A DNA stretch of 64,000 nucleotides, from assembly GCF_048128805.1 (NCBI RefSeq), contig NC_136008.1, positions 12,752,572-12,816,571 on the forward strand, read 5' to 3'. This document shows positions 1-26,055 of this stretch, in pieces. Source of the stretch: Centroberyx gerrardi. Taxonomy: Eukaryota; Chordata; Actinopteri; Beryciformes; Berycidae. The notes under the pieces are model-generated. The model was not told where the DNA came from, made no database searches, and saw nothing but the letters and a program-made list of their open reading frames with translations. The stretch's first letter is position 1. Each line of letters begins with the position of its first letter. A program made the position numbers and the translations under genes.

Positions 1-80
1 AGTAAAAACAATATTGAAACGTTTTGTAGTGAATGAAGTGAATGTTGACCATCACTGTAAGTGGATGAAGAGAGTCTCAC

Positions 81-7482
<7,402 letters not shown>

Positions 7483-8094
7483 AGCCCAAAAAAACAAGGA
7501 GACGGGGGGAACGATGGGAAGATGGGAGGAAAAAGAGGAGAGCAGGGGGGAAAAGGAAGGGTTGAAATGCACACGGCCGAGCAAGCAGTCAGACTAAGGA
7601 AAAAACAAAAAAATACGAATCCGACAGAAGGAAACAGAAGATCCAAGAGGGTGAGGGAAAGACTGAGAAGATATGAGGAATCTATTAACCTCAGATTTAA
7701 AATAAAAAAACACAAAAAAAACTCCACAAAACAACTGATCCTGTCCAGAAAAGACAGGACAGAGACTAGTGAAAGAGAAAGCGAGAGAACTTCTGTGTGT
7801 CCATCAGTTGATCAGCCTGACAGACAGAAACACATGCTCAGGGTCCCGTTTCAGAGTTATATAAATAGTCACCCTGTCCTTCCCTCTGAGTTTACCACCT
7901 TACCACCCTCTCTAACACACTTTGTCACCCAGGTTTTCTCTGTCATTGTTACTCACATTAACAATAATATGCATAATAACCTATTCCAAAACGCTTTGAA
8001 GGCGCCCGTCAGTGTGTGAGATTAATAAGACCTCAGGTTATTTGACTCCTTGTGCATATGCTCCACTTTAGCTTTGCAAAGCACAGACAGCTGG

Positions 8095-8189
<95 letters not shown>

Positions 8190-8286
8190 ATGAAGCTTGA
8201 ACTTTCAATGTTTTAAAAAGCGGTTGTTTTCAGTTTGACCAGCAGAGGGGAACAAGACTAACATTCCTACTTCCGTTTGGGCGGAG
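7483..8286. other. Divergent intergenic region between rbfox1l and rps9
   Basis: Contains the 5' leader and promoter of rbfox1l, whose transcription start I cannot place, and a compound CA repeat at about 8093-8188 just upstream of the rps9 promoter. The 165-codon open frame at 7522-8019 opposes the rbfox1l leader, resembles no known protein and is low-complexity. Confidence 0.5.
8093..8188. repeat. Compound (CA)n microsatellite
   Basis: Nearly pure CA dinucleotide array with one interruption (ACCTAC near 8122). It lies about 160 bp upstream of the inferred rps9 transcription start. Confidence 0.95.
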
Positions 8287-8305
8287 GCATGATGGGATAT
8301 GTAGT
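8287..8305 (-). promoter_or_regulatory. Putative ZNF143/Staf-type promoter site
   Basis: The minus strand reads ACTACATATCCCATCATGC, which matches the ZNF143 consensus ACTACAATTCCCAGCATGC at 16 of 19 positions. It lies about 45-60 bp upstream of the rps9 TOP start. ETS-like CTTCCG occurs just upstream near 8272. Motif resemblance only. Confidence 0.45.
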
Positions 8306-8345
8306 GTATGTCAGCCGTATAAATTAACGGGATTGTCCTTTGACT

Positions 8346-8377
8346 TCCTCTTTACTGCGCGAGCCTGAGCGAGACAG
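8346..8377 (+). promoter_or_regulatory. rps9: rps9 5' TOP leader exon
   Basis: The sequence CCTCTTTACTGCG starts a C-initiated pyrimidine tract of the 5'-TOP type used by ribosomal protein mRNAs for mTOR/LARP1-controlled translation. It is followed by a short non-coding exon ending at GAGACAG and a GTACGA donor. The exact start nucleotide within the tract is inferred. Confidence 0.65.
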
Positions 8378-9373
8378 GTACGAGCGGCAACTTTATGGTC
8401 TTTACCACTATGTAAATAACACATAGACGTCTAAATATACAGCAGAGTTTATAGGCAATGCATTGAAACATCACTGTATCGGTGAACATGTCTTCGAACA
8501 AGTCAACGTAGCATTTTCCAGTGGTTTATATATGGGAATGGCTAACTCGGCTAAGCTAGCTAGTCACCATGACTCCGAACAACGTGGGCTGATCGCTGCG
8601 GCCTAGTCGTATGGTTGTTAGTCTGTTTTAAATGCACATTTTACATATACATTTCAACTTGCATAGACACAATTTGTAGCGCGTTACACTTTTATTAAGT
8701 CAAGGACATTGTAGCTATTGTGTTTAGGAGGGAAACGTACGCTATGTTAAAGGATAACGCCAGTGTAATTGTGTTTTTCTATCGCCATTAATGCCCATGA
8801 AAAATGTAACTCACCAGATGATGTACAGTCAAAAGCTACTGTTTGTTCTACTTCAGATTTGCCTTTTATAGGCTCCCATTTTCTTCAGAAATGCATTAAA
8901 ACATCTCGCGGAGAAATGCTCTTGCTTTGAATAACGTGATCTGGCAGTCCTAACGTGACTGTAAGGCCACAATCCTTTAAGTTAAAACGTAACTTTCGTT
9001 GTGCCTCTTAACTTAAACTACCACCAGAAGTAACAGTGCGCATGAATTAAGTTAAAGTAGTCCCATTAAACTCAAAGAGCCTTTGACTTCCGTGAGGTAA
9101 AGCAAATCTCCAGTAGCTTCTGACTGTCAAATAAATCTGTGGTTTTAGACTTTTCGTTGGCAAAATGGTGATGGGGAAAAATTAAAATAACAATTGTTAT
9201 CCTTTTAATGTCAGTTATTGGCAGACCAAGTAGACATTTTAACCTGACGATTAGACAGACTGGATGAACATGGACCTATGAGGTGTCTTTGAAATCAATG
9301 GGCCATCAGTCTGTCACTTATTGCTGCTGGTTGGCTAATGTCAGTTTTGTCTTGACCCCACAGGCACTACTAG

Positions 9374-10964
<1,591 letters not shown>

Positions 10965-11016
10965 GAAGGGTGTCGTCTGGGGAGTGTTCTGATACTTCCT
11001 GTTCCTTCAAATTTTC

Positions 11017-11022
11017 AATAAA
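11017..11022 (+). terminator. rps9: rps9 polyadenylation signal
   Basis: AATAAA lies 53 nt after the stop codon, typical of very short ribosomal protein 3'UTRs; cleavage is expected around 11035-11045. Confidence 0.85.
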
Positions 11023-11040
11023 AATATTTGGTTTGACCAG

Positions 11041-12440
11041 AGAACTGTCTTGTCTGATTTTTACCTGAAATATTTGCTGTAATTGCAAGTTGACACTGGA
11101 ATCACTGCTGGCTGACATAGCCTCCATCATGGGTTTTTGAGTAGTAAATGAGAAAATGATTTTGAGATGTTAGTGCAAGTTCATATCAAGGATCTGGTGA
11201 TTCCTCCACAAAGTGTGCAAAAGGATAAGAGTACACTGGCCATCTAATGAAAGTATGGTGTGCCTTTGCATGCTCTGCTTGAAGGCAGTCAATCAGTCAA
11301 TGAGCATGTGGGACTGGTACAGTCCAACCCCTGCAATAAGAATGGCATGTTCCACTCTCTAGTGGGCGGGTCTTCACCTTCCACCCAGGAAGTAAACTGA
11401 AATTGAGCAACACTGTCACACCTAGCAGGCTGAATGGCATAGCTGAGTTTCTACACCCAAGCAATCCAACCGGTGTGATTAACTTTAAATGTAAGTAATC
11501 TGCCAATTTATCACCTTGAAACTGCACAAATTAAAGGAACAACGTGATAGTGGCGGTTAGGAATCCACAATGCTAACGTTAGCATTGCTAATTCTGTGAG
11601 AAGCTGCAGTAGATCAACGATGTCCCTTGTTTTGTCTCGTACTAGCTAGTGGGTGCTACCGTTTTTAACATACTACAAACATGTTAGATTATGTATTCAA
11701 CAAGCTTAGCCGGTGTTGACAGTTACCTCTTAAAATGCGTGTGTGCCTCACTTGGAAGTAAATCCTTCAAAGATAAGGGAGTAATGGTACAGTTTAGCCA
11801 TTACTGAGCTGCTTTTTCGTGCCACGAAACTAAAGTAACAGTGTAACTCCAAAACACCAAGTATGTTCCCTCCATTTAACGTTATCTAATATTGTTCTTT
11901 ATGCGTGGTTGCCTGAATTTCATATTATGCACCCATGGACCTCTTGTTTTGGGAACATGGTACAATTTAGGGGAAATCATTGAAAATTGCGTCAAGGAGA
12001 CATTGTGAAATGCACCTAGTACAGTCGCCACTCAGCTTGGTGGGGATGAAGTTGAGTAACTTACACATTGTGAACACTGTTCTCGGGGTGGCAGTCTCAA
12101 AATCAGTTAATAGTGAAGAACATTTCTTCACAATAAAACTTGACAATGAATTTGAAACAGATATGGAGTTGTATTCAGAATGATTGCTGTTAAAATTGTA
12201 ATCACAGTGTAGTTAGTTAAACATGGGTAAACTAAGATAAAACTGTTTAATAATCTGCTGTTGAGAAATCTGTTTGACACCCACATCTCTAGTCTTAGTT
12301 TCACCCCTGCAAACCCCTTGGGAGACAGGAAACATCTCAGTCTGTGGTGGGGATTCACTCATATGTATGGACAGACCGATTCAGACTGTAGTTTTGTGAA
12401 TGTGTGACTTTAGAGGTTGCCTGTGTTTCTTTGCCAGCAG
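11041..12440. other. rps9-mboat7 intergenic region
   Basis: About 1.4 kb of AT-rich sequence with no supportable coding exon. The first mboat7 coding exon starts at an acceptor-like site, so an untranslated mboat7 exon and its promoter should lie here, but I could not place them. In humans TSEN34 lies between these two genes; no trace of it was seen. Confidence 0.5.
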
Positions 12441-12444
12441 AGAG

Positions 12445-16739
<4,295 letters not shown>

Positions 16740-19477
16740 ATGGAGGTGATGAACTGGTGAGATATTTGGGGGGCACGGGGAGCAGTTACTTCAAGACTAC
16801 AATATCCAAAATTCATTGCACTGTCACTCATCTGTACTAGTAACAAATGTCGCACAGGTCCAATAATGTGTCCTATGGGAAAGGGTTAAAGTCCTCCTTG
16901 ATTAGAAACATCATTGGACTGAGGGCAGGAATCAGTGACATGTGAAACCCAGTAACAGTTGCCATGGGAGATATTTCGTTACAAACCATATGTACATAGG
17001 TGTAAAAGTGTTGAGAAAACTGGTGGAGGAATGTTTGAGCTCAATGAATGTTATTTTTGTAGCGTGAGTGGCGGATGGGATGTAAATAGTTTATTCACTC
17101 CCTGCATTGGTGCATTTGCCTGTACAGTGTGTGTGTGAGGTTATTTCAAGACACCAAGTCCAGTTTTAGTACAAGTGTTTTTAAACGATCTTACAGGTCA
17201 AAACCGGGTCATTCCTAAACAGAAACGTCAAGATGCTGCCTCAGAAAAACAGTAGTAGGGTGAGTAAAAAAACAACCTGCTTACCCTTTATAATGAACTT
17301 TCAGATTCGTTCTACACAATTAAAAGAGAAACAAGGCAACAGGGATTTAGTGCCATCATAACCAAACCAAAAATACATTCCAACAGCTGATGACGGACAC
17401 ACATTTCAGGAGTATGTTTGATAAATGTACAATGGAAATAATACATTATGATGAACTCATACTGAGCCAGAAAGCAATTATTATTATTGTGATAACGATC
17501 ATTAATTAGAATTTTTCAGTTGAATAATTTGAGGAACAGAATTATTTTACTGCCTTTTTGGCGTATTAAAACAGCATCTTGACTATTTTCAACTACAGTG
17601 GACATTCTAAATTAAATGAAATGTTTCAGTATTGCCTGTATTTGAATATTATGTGATTATGAATTGTAGAAACATCGCAATATACAACTGCAGCCCTTAG
17701 TAGTGGAAGTTACTTTGCTTCAAGCAGAAATATAAAAAAAAACAGCCTACATGGTGAAATTCAGTTATTCATAATATCACAAAATACAAATGTAAGAAAA
17801 TCACGCAAGCTTTACGGAGCAAAGTCAAGGCCCAAATTACATTGTTGTGTTTACATGAATGCTTAAGGACCTCAGGCACCTTTGAATCTGATTTGAATAA
17901 CCTCAAGCGTTTTCAGCGTTACAATGTTCCTCACACACTTTTCTTTGCTGCTGTGCTGTCTGTTATTATCTGTGTTTCACATGTCACCCTCGCAAACATA
18001 TACACTGACTTCTGTATAGCAGTGTGCTACCTGGTGAAGAGGGTGTCATGTGAAAGACAGACACAGTCTGTTCACTGCCAAACTGTCTGTACTGCCATCA
18101 TGGACCATTCTGGGTGGGGACCAAACATTTGATACAAAAAGTCTCAAGTTTCACATCATTTCTATCGGCTACCTGATTTACTAATGAATAACTGAGCACA
18201 GCAAGTTACTGTTGGATGAAAGTGTACAGCTGGAAAACCTGAAGTGGACTCTTTTACTCTGCCACTTCTTCCTCTCTCAAACTGTGTGGTAACTATTTCT
18301 CCATTTTATATGAGCATGAGGATTGAAAGGAACGTTTCTGCCCCCTGTGTATTATAGTACGATCCTATTAGCATGGACTTGGAGTTGAAATCATTTGAAT
18401 GCAGAATGATTTCATGTTTTGCTGTTATCCTTTACTTCTCCTGTGCCAAACCCAAACCTTTGAGGTAAACAACATTCCCCTTGTTTTTATTATTGCACAG
18501 TGATCATTGTGAATTAGTTAGTTCTTTTGTCATCACATGCAGTTGACCTCTCATCTCCAACCTATTTATTTTGTGGTCCTCTATGTGTTTTTTTTTTTGT
18601 TTGTCTCTAAATGACTTCACATGCTATGATGATTGTAACACTCCCTGCTTTGTAACGGTGTTACACATGGAATACATATCAACATTTCCTCACAATTGTT
18701 AAGTGCTGGTCTTTATTTGAAAATTTACCTGATGATTATCTGTGGATCATTTGTTTATTATTAGTATAATAGCTACCGTGTATAATTTATTAAGATAAAG
18801 CTCGTAGAAAAAACATGTTTCATTATATCGTGTTTTTCAATAGTCAGACTGGGAAATCATTAACTCTCCAACATTATCGCATACCAACACACCTGCTTAG
18901 TGATCTGACGTCACTTATGAGCTAATGTAGTCCTATGTACCTAATCACCCCCCCTCCATAAAACAAAGATTTTGTGATTGGTTATGTTAACTTATACACA
19001 TATTGATATACTTAATGTATTCACACTGCCACCCACAATCAAAACTCACCAAACTAGTCATGAAGTTTTCAGCCTGATCAAAGAGATTTGTTTGAACTCC
19101 TCATCAACAATAAGAATTACTTCATTTTAATGTACTGTGTAACTAGTACTGTTAGTTAACCTGATTGCCTGCTGTACCCAGCCATTGATAGCAGTTTCTT
19201 ATTGCACAGCCTGAATTGTGAATGGATGGTAACCATCTCCTTGGTAGTAATGGGTTAAGCATACAAGGAAGTACCTGTGTGGTCATTTACATAGGGAGTA
19301 AAGTCCGTGAGAGAGACAGGGCAACGAGAGAGACAGATTCCTGGATAGGCTCCATTTCCTCATTACGCTGGCTAAGCTGGCTCACCTTTTTTTTCTGGAT
19401 TTGGAGGTGGCAAAGTATTAGATGTGGTTACAGGGGACTTTCTTAAAAGACTGGCTGAATTCTACTGGGTGAGGGAA
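16740..19477. other. mboat7 3' region and tmc4 upstream region
   Basis: AT-rich sequence without a supportable coding exon. Part must be the mboat7 3'UTR, but no unambiguous AATAAA was found; ATTAAA variants occur near 17319 and 17609. The 96-codon frame at 17842-18132 has no family resemblance. The tmc4 promoter should lie toward the right end. Confidence 0.45.
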
Positions 19478-22400
19478 ATGGCCAGTGAGCACCAGAGTCA
19501 AGGCTCAGTTATGACAGGTAAGCTGTATGGCTGCTGAAGGTGTGTCTGTTTTCTCACCTCTCACCTCACATTTATATATAGCCTACATATGTATTCTTCT
19601 ATTTAATCAATTCATATAACATCTAATGTATTTTTCCTATTGATAATGAATGAATCAGTATTCTCTTAACCATGATCATACTGAATTGTCTTGATTCCTT
19701 TGCTGATTTTCTGTCCGTTCTCCCAGTCGAGGGGAACGGTTACCCTGGTGACCAGCAGTCACTGCGGTTACGAAGGGTTCCGTCTGCAGCCTCCAATCAG
19801 AATTCCCCTCAGTTCAACTGGAGCTCAGAGGAGGATGAAGTGGGAGAGTCTGGACCAGCCCAGGACCTCAGGAGCCTCCCTTTGCCCATGTCCCTGAAAA
19901 GAGCTGTGTGGTATGAAAACAAATCATGAGCTGTTTTCTCTTTATGTCAGGGTCAATTCTTTGTTTTTGTAATGTATTTCTATTCATTTTTGAGTCAATA
20001 TTGAAAGTAATACAAAGTGTAGTACAGAGAATGTTAAGGTGACACAGAAATGTAACATCACTCACACAACATCCAAACATAACTTAACAGAGGGGAGGGA
20101 AAAAATAAAAGAAACACAAAATTATAACCAACTAAATAAAAAAGTCCATGAGCGAGTTCACCATATACATAACATGTCAAATACTGCCACCAACACAACC
20201 AGGATGACAGAGAAAAAAACAAAAACATATTGGGATGGTATAAGCCTGACAAAGACCATTAGGTCGACACATGTTGGTCATTTTTAATTGTCTTGCAGCC
20301 CATGTAATAAAAGCTTTTTATCCTTTTTCACTTAAGACAGAGTGCCTTAGGTGTTTTTTTTTTATCGCTGCTTTTTAGAATTCAGAATTTAGAATTTTCT
20401 TCAATTTTTTACTAGCAAGAAAAGAATCCAACATTTTTCTAGCATCAACAAAAACACATTGATAATGATAAGTATACTGAATAAAGGAGATACCTTAAAG
20501 TGCTGGTAAATCTACCATAGGAAATGGCCCCATAAGGTATTTTACTGTATAAAGGCTTCCCAGGAATTGCAGAACAAATCCTTCTTCCCATGCAACATGT
20601 TTTGGTTTTTTTTCCAATTTAGCAAAGTACATCATATCTTTCAGCAAGAAGAGGTGGTGACAGTTGTATGGTGACATTCTAATACAGCAGAAATGCTGTT
20701 TTTAAAAACTCTTTTCCTTTACAGGCAGGTGCAGAAAATGCAAGTGCCTGTGGTTTCCAGTTGGAACAGGAGCAAGTCCAAATCCCTGCGCAGGTTCAGA
20801 GACAATGCCAGAGGGTTTCTGGCCTTTTTTGCACTCTGGAGGAAGTCCTTGCAAAAGATAGGAGGTGGGCCTTCAGCTGGGTATCTCAGGTGGCTAGTAA
20901 GGGGCTTAGTTAGCAAGAATTATGCTCATAGTGTCATGCATACGTATTACATCTAACACCCCATGTTTTACATTATCAACAGTCCCCTGTTTATAATATT
21001 AATCCTGCTAATAGAGAATTTATACTACCGAACATACATAACTATATATCTAATTTGAATATATTTGGCACAAGCCTTGTGATTATTCAGTTGGTTTGAA
21101 TCCAGTTGTGCCTGTTGAATGAGACCTCGGCCCTCTGCCTCAACAGGGAACTTTGGCGGAGGTGTCCTGTCCTACTTCTTGTTCCTGCGATTCTTGGTGG
21201 TGCTCAATTTCGTTTCCTTCTTACTGATTGCTGGATTCGTCCTCATCCCCAACATTGTGTTCAGATCTGTTGGGAGCAGCCCGGTCAACAGCACTGGTAA
21301 TGATTCATGCAGATTACTTTGCAACAGGGAATTTAAAGCATTTTCACTTCAGGGCAGAGATATATTTTCAAGGTTCTTGAATTTGATGGGTAACTGCTGA
21401 CGCACGGTGATGCCTTCTGACAGTTCAACGCAATTCTTCTTAATATAAACAGGGTGCCTTCTCACAATTCCATGCAACAGTATCCTAGCAACAGTCGTGC
21501 CTCAAAGGACGGGGTGTTGGTAGGAATATGTGAAAAAAGAGAGAGGTGCCGGCTGTGGTATTCCCCTCAGATATGAACTGAAGAAATGCTCAGCGGTCCA
21601 TTTGCAGAATTTCATCCCAAAACGCTATCCATTTAAAAAAAAAAAAGTGTTTACCCGAAACTCATCTCATTCAATATGTGAATATATGAATTACAAAGAT
21701 ACAATGCTTTAGTTTTATCACTTATAACCAAGGGCTTCACCTACTATCCTTACCTACTATCCTCTAAAATGTACCATAATTAGCACCATCATTTTTGCCA
21801 CCAGCCATTTTGTAAAAGAAGGTGTCACTTTTTTAAAATGGTGAATATTTCATTTTGAAACTCTTTTTTCATTTTGAAATGAAACTGACTTTATCTAGAT
21901 GATAGTACAGGGGTCAAGACCACCTGCCTTTGCAATTATGTGTATTTTACGAGACTTCACTTCCCCCTCTCTGTCGCCCTCTATGTTATTCTTACTGTTT
22001 GAATAAAGTTCAGAAAATCTAAGGACAACAACATGACCTTCAAGTTCAGAGAGGAGGAATGACAGCTAAACAAATGCATTAACCGGTAAGACCGGACTGT
22101 GTGTATGGATTGTAAAGCTCTCCCTGTGCTGTTTTCCAGGTCCAGAGGAATGTATGTTTTATGACCCTAATCCTCAAGGCCTGGTGGTGTTCTATAATTA
22201 CTTCCTTGACTTACTTTCTGGAACGGTAAGAAACTGTAATGAAGATATGGGACTTACAGAACATATAGGCAAAAAGACATTGATGTTATTCCTGTGAAAA
22301 CCTACATTTTGATTCTTCCCTATTTAATTTAACCCATTTGACCTCATGTTTAATGTGTCTCTGAACTCTTCCACATACTCTTACTACATCCTCTCCTGAT

Positions 22401-23968
22401 TAAAGTAAATGAAAACCACATCCCATAGTACATCTGCACATCAGACATGCTCAGCCAGCGTCCTCTCCCCTGTGTTCAGGGCTTCATGGAGTATTCCTAC
22501 CTGTTTTATGGCTACTACAACAGCTCAATAGAAAACAGAAACTTCTACAACATCACCCTGGCCTACCTCTTCACTGCTGTCTTCTACTTTGCCTTCTGTC
22601 TCTTCTGTATCATTATACGGTGAGTCCCAGAAGAACACACAGTATCAATGATTAAGGACTGGTGTGCGTGTGTGTTTTGTTGTGTGTGTGTGTGTGTGTG
22701 CACACGTGTGTTTGGCTCTAACGTGTCTCAGCGAAGGTCCTGGTCAATAAGTGAAATTAACCGCATGACATTTAAAAACCACAACTGAACTTGAGGGTTT
22801 CAGCCGGCTCACTTGCATCTGTATTCTCTTCCCCCGACTGGTTGCTCACACAAGCATGGGGACTGCAGCCCGTGTTGCCGTGGCAACGGGAGGCAGCGCC
22901 GTGGGCAGCTACAGCAAGATAGTGTTCACCGGCTGGGACTACGGTTGCCTGGGAGATCAAGCTACTAAACTGAAGCAGAAAAACATCCACTACCGGCTGC
23001 AGGTCAGAGGGGATCTGTCCCAGTTAGCAGGATGGAGGGCGACGGGGAAAAAGAGACGCGTGATAGACGTGTGGCAGTTTTATACTTTCCCTAGAAGTGA
23101 CATGTGTTGAGTTGACCCCTTCTACTCCACCTCCCCTCTCTCTATCTGTCTCTCTCTCCCTGTCAGGTGGACCTGGAGGAGGAGATGATAAAGAAAAAGG
23201 CAGCCTCTCTGACCTTGAGTCAAAAAATAGTTCTCTACTCGCTCCGCATTCTTATGTCTGTGGTCGCCTTTGGGCTCATTATAGCGGCCTTCTACGGCAT
23301 CTTCGAGGCCACCGTCTTCAGCCAGGTGGGTGACGATGTAGAATAATGATGTCGATCTGTCCTCGGTCAAGTCCCGGGTCTTGTCTGGTTGACCTTTTGT
23401 CTCTTGTCTCTGCCAAACAGAATCGGAGCGGGGAGGAAGGGATCCTGGGTTTGATTTTTGAGTACCTGCCTTCCATTGTCATCACCGCTGGAAACTTTGT
23501 GGTGCCTCTGCTGTGTGACCAGATCGCCTTGCTGGAGAGATACGCCCCCAGCACCACCATCATAGTGGCACTGTTACGGTTTGTGTCAGTGTTTGTGTGT
23601 GTTTCTGTGAGTGTGTGTATATGTGAGTGCATTTGCATTTAGTTCATTTGCAAGTTTAAATTATAAAATGCTGAGAGAATTGAGAAAAAAAATCGAAATT
23701 GTGCTGCTGAGATTTAAAAAAACCCCACTGAAAGTGGGAAAACTGAACTAAATGGGAAAACTTAACTAAAGTGAGAAAAACTTAACTCAACTACAGTTAA
23801 ACTAAACTTAACTAAATAACAGAAACTAGATAACAACAACTTCAACAAGGAGGAAAATGACAACAACCTGCATCATTGACAGTAAAGGAAATAAAATCAG
23901 TTGAAACAGCCCCAGTGTGGAAAATGAAATGATAGAGGAAGTGAGACTGGTAGTGAGTGGAAGTGTGT

Positions 23969-24060
<92 letters not shown>

Positions 24061-26012
24061 CAAAGAAAGAGAAAGAAAGCAGGGAAAGAAAACGTATCTG
24101 TTGTTGTAGGGGCAATGTAGGCTACTTTCATTGGCAGTGTGAATGTAACTATTCCACAGTCAAGATCTTCTGTAATTTATGGAGAAAATGAAAAATCCCC
24201 AATCTGTGTTTAATCACCTAAACTTAAACCAAATCTTAGAATAAGAAATGTTTTGGTAATGTTTCCTCATGTCTGTCTCATCTCCAGGTCAGTGTTCCTG
24301 CGCCTGGTCAGTCTGGGTGTTCTCCTCTTCACCCTGTGGAGTCAGATCACCTGTACTGATGACAACAATGCTGGAAAATGTGAATTGTGCCAATACAACT
24401 ATAAGGATTATCCGGTAACTACACTACTTGGCGGTCCATGAGTGCATCTAAATTATTTAAAGTGGCCTCTTTTTTTCACTTCCCCTTCAGCTGCACTGAG
24501 CTTTATTTTTAGGAGAGGACACTCAAACAGGATGGAGGGTTTCTCAGAGCTACTTGATGAGTTTAATAACATCCGCTCATAGGAATAAAACAAGCTACAG
24601 AGAGAATGCTTGAGATGAAAAATGTAATGCAATTTTGCAGCTAGGAGATGACAAAAGATTCGGTTTTGTGCACACACAAAGAATTCCATTTGTAACTTTA
24701 GTTTTGGGTCTAAGCACTGTAGAGACAGACACTAAGCTCTAAGGTATGGAGCTGGATCAGACCCTGAAGGCCTCGGGCAGAATTCAACCCAGGACTAGGA
24801 ACTACAGGTCTTAGTCAAGACTCAGGCAGAGAGACAAACAGCAGCAATTAACCAGGCACACATGTGGATCACCAAAGAGGAAAGAGAATCTGCAGTGAAT
24901 CGGCCTTGAATATATTGTGATTCTGATTAATGTTGACTATCTAACAAAGTCATGAATGACAAAGGTAAACATTTACATTTCTAGGTTTGTACAGCCAGAT
25001 ATTGACTAAATCAGGATACAGGTATTGATAGGATCAGGTGACGGTCTCATTTGCTGACACAAAAGAGTAAGGTAAAATGTCAATTGTGTTCTCAGATTAA
25101 GATAATTTATGACACACAGTATAAGTATAGTTTGTGTGTACCGTGCTCAGCATGTAAATGCCATAAGTCACTTGACTTTAACCGAATAAGACTTTAACCG
25201 GCGTGTGACCAACTGTGTGTGTCGGTCTTCATGCAGTGCTGGGAGACTCGTGTGGGACAGGAGATGTACAAGCTAACGCTGTTTGACCTCCTCATCACCA
25301 TCGCTGTGCTCGTCCTGGTGGAGTTCCCACGCAGGTACAAAATGATTTGTAAAAAATAACTACTTATAGCATTAGAATGACTGGTAATTACTGAGTAATA
25401 TGCAAGTAAAAAAGGTGCTTTTTACCAGGCTAGGACCGTTCTGGGGTTTCTGTTGTTTTCTGTTGTTATTTGTGTAGAGTTGGTATGGAGTACGTTTGTA
25501 TATCTATGTGAATATTGTACATAGTCAGTACTGGCATGTCTTTTCTAAAATATATAAAGTATTATTGTCAGTATTATTGTTGTATTATTGTCACTTTCTG
25601 AAATGAATGTCCTTCCCCTCTGTGGAAGATAAATCAATGCAGACAGTGCGTTTCTTCCATTTTGAACTAGTTTATCCTTCGCCTCCAGCACCTTTCAAAT
25701 TTTCAAAAGTGTGTAAAAAAGTGCCACTTATCTAACACGATTACCAGCAAAAGCACTTTTTTTGCCAGTCAGTCTAATGCTATAACTAGTTATTACATCA
25801 ATATTACTTGTATATTAGTTATTTCCGGTCATTACTGTGTAATTAATGGCCTGTAATTTAAAGGGTTACCCAGTTTCTTATTGTTGACTCACCATCAAAC
25901 AAATGAGTCGGTACTAAATCAGTTGGAAATTGTGTACAGAAACATATTTATACAAAGATAAATCAGTTGGAACATGTTGACACTGAGACAGCCCTGTGAT
26001 CCAGCTGTGCTT

Positions 26013-26055
<43 letters not shown>

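Noticed and set aside
7522-8019. A 165-codon open frame between rbfox1l and rps9
   Set aside because: Low-complexity, opposite to the rbfox1l leader, with no recognisable domain.
17842-18132. A 96-codon frame in the mboat7 3' region
   Set aside because: No family resemblance; length is compatible with chance in AT-rich trailer sequence.
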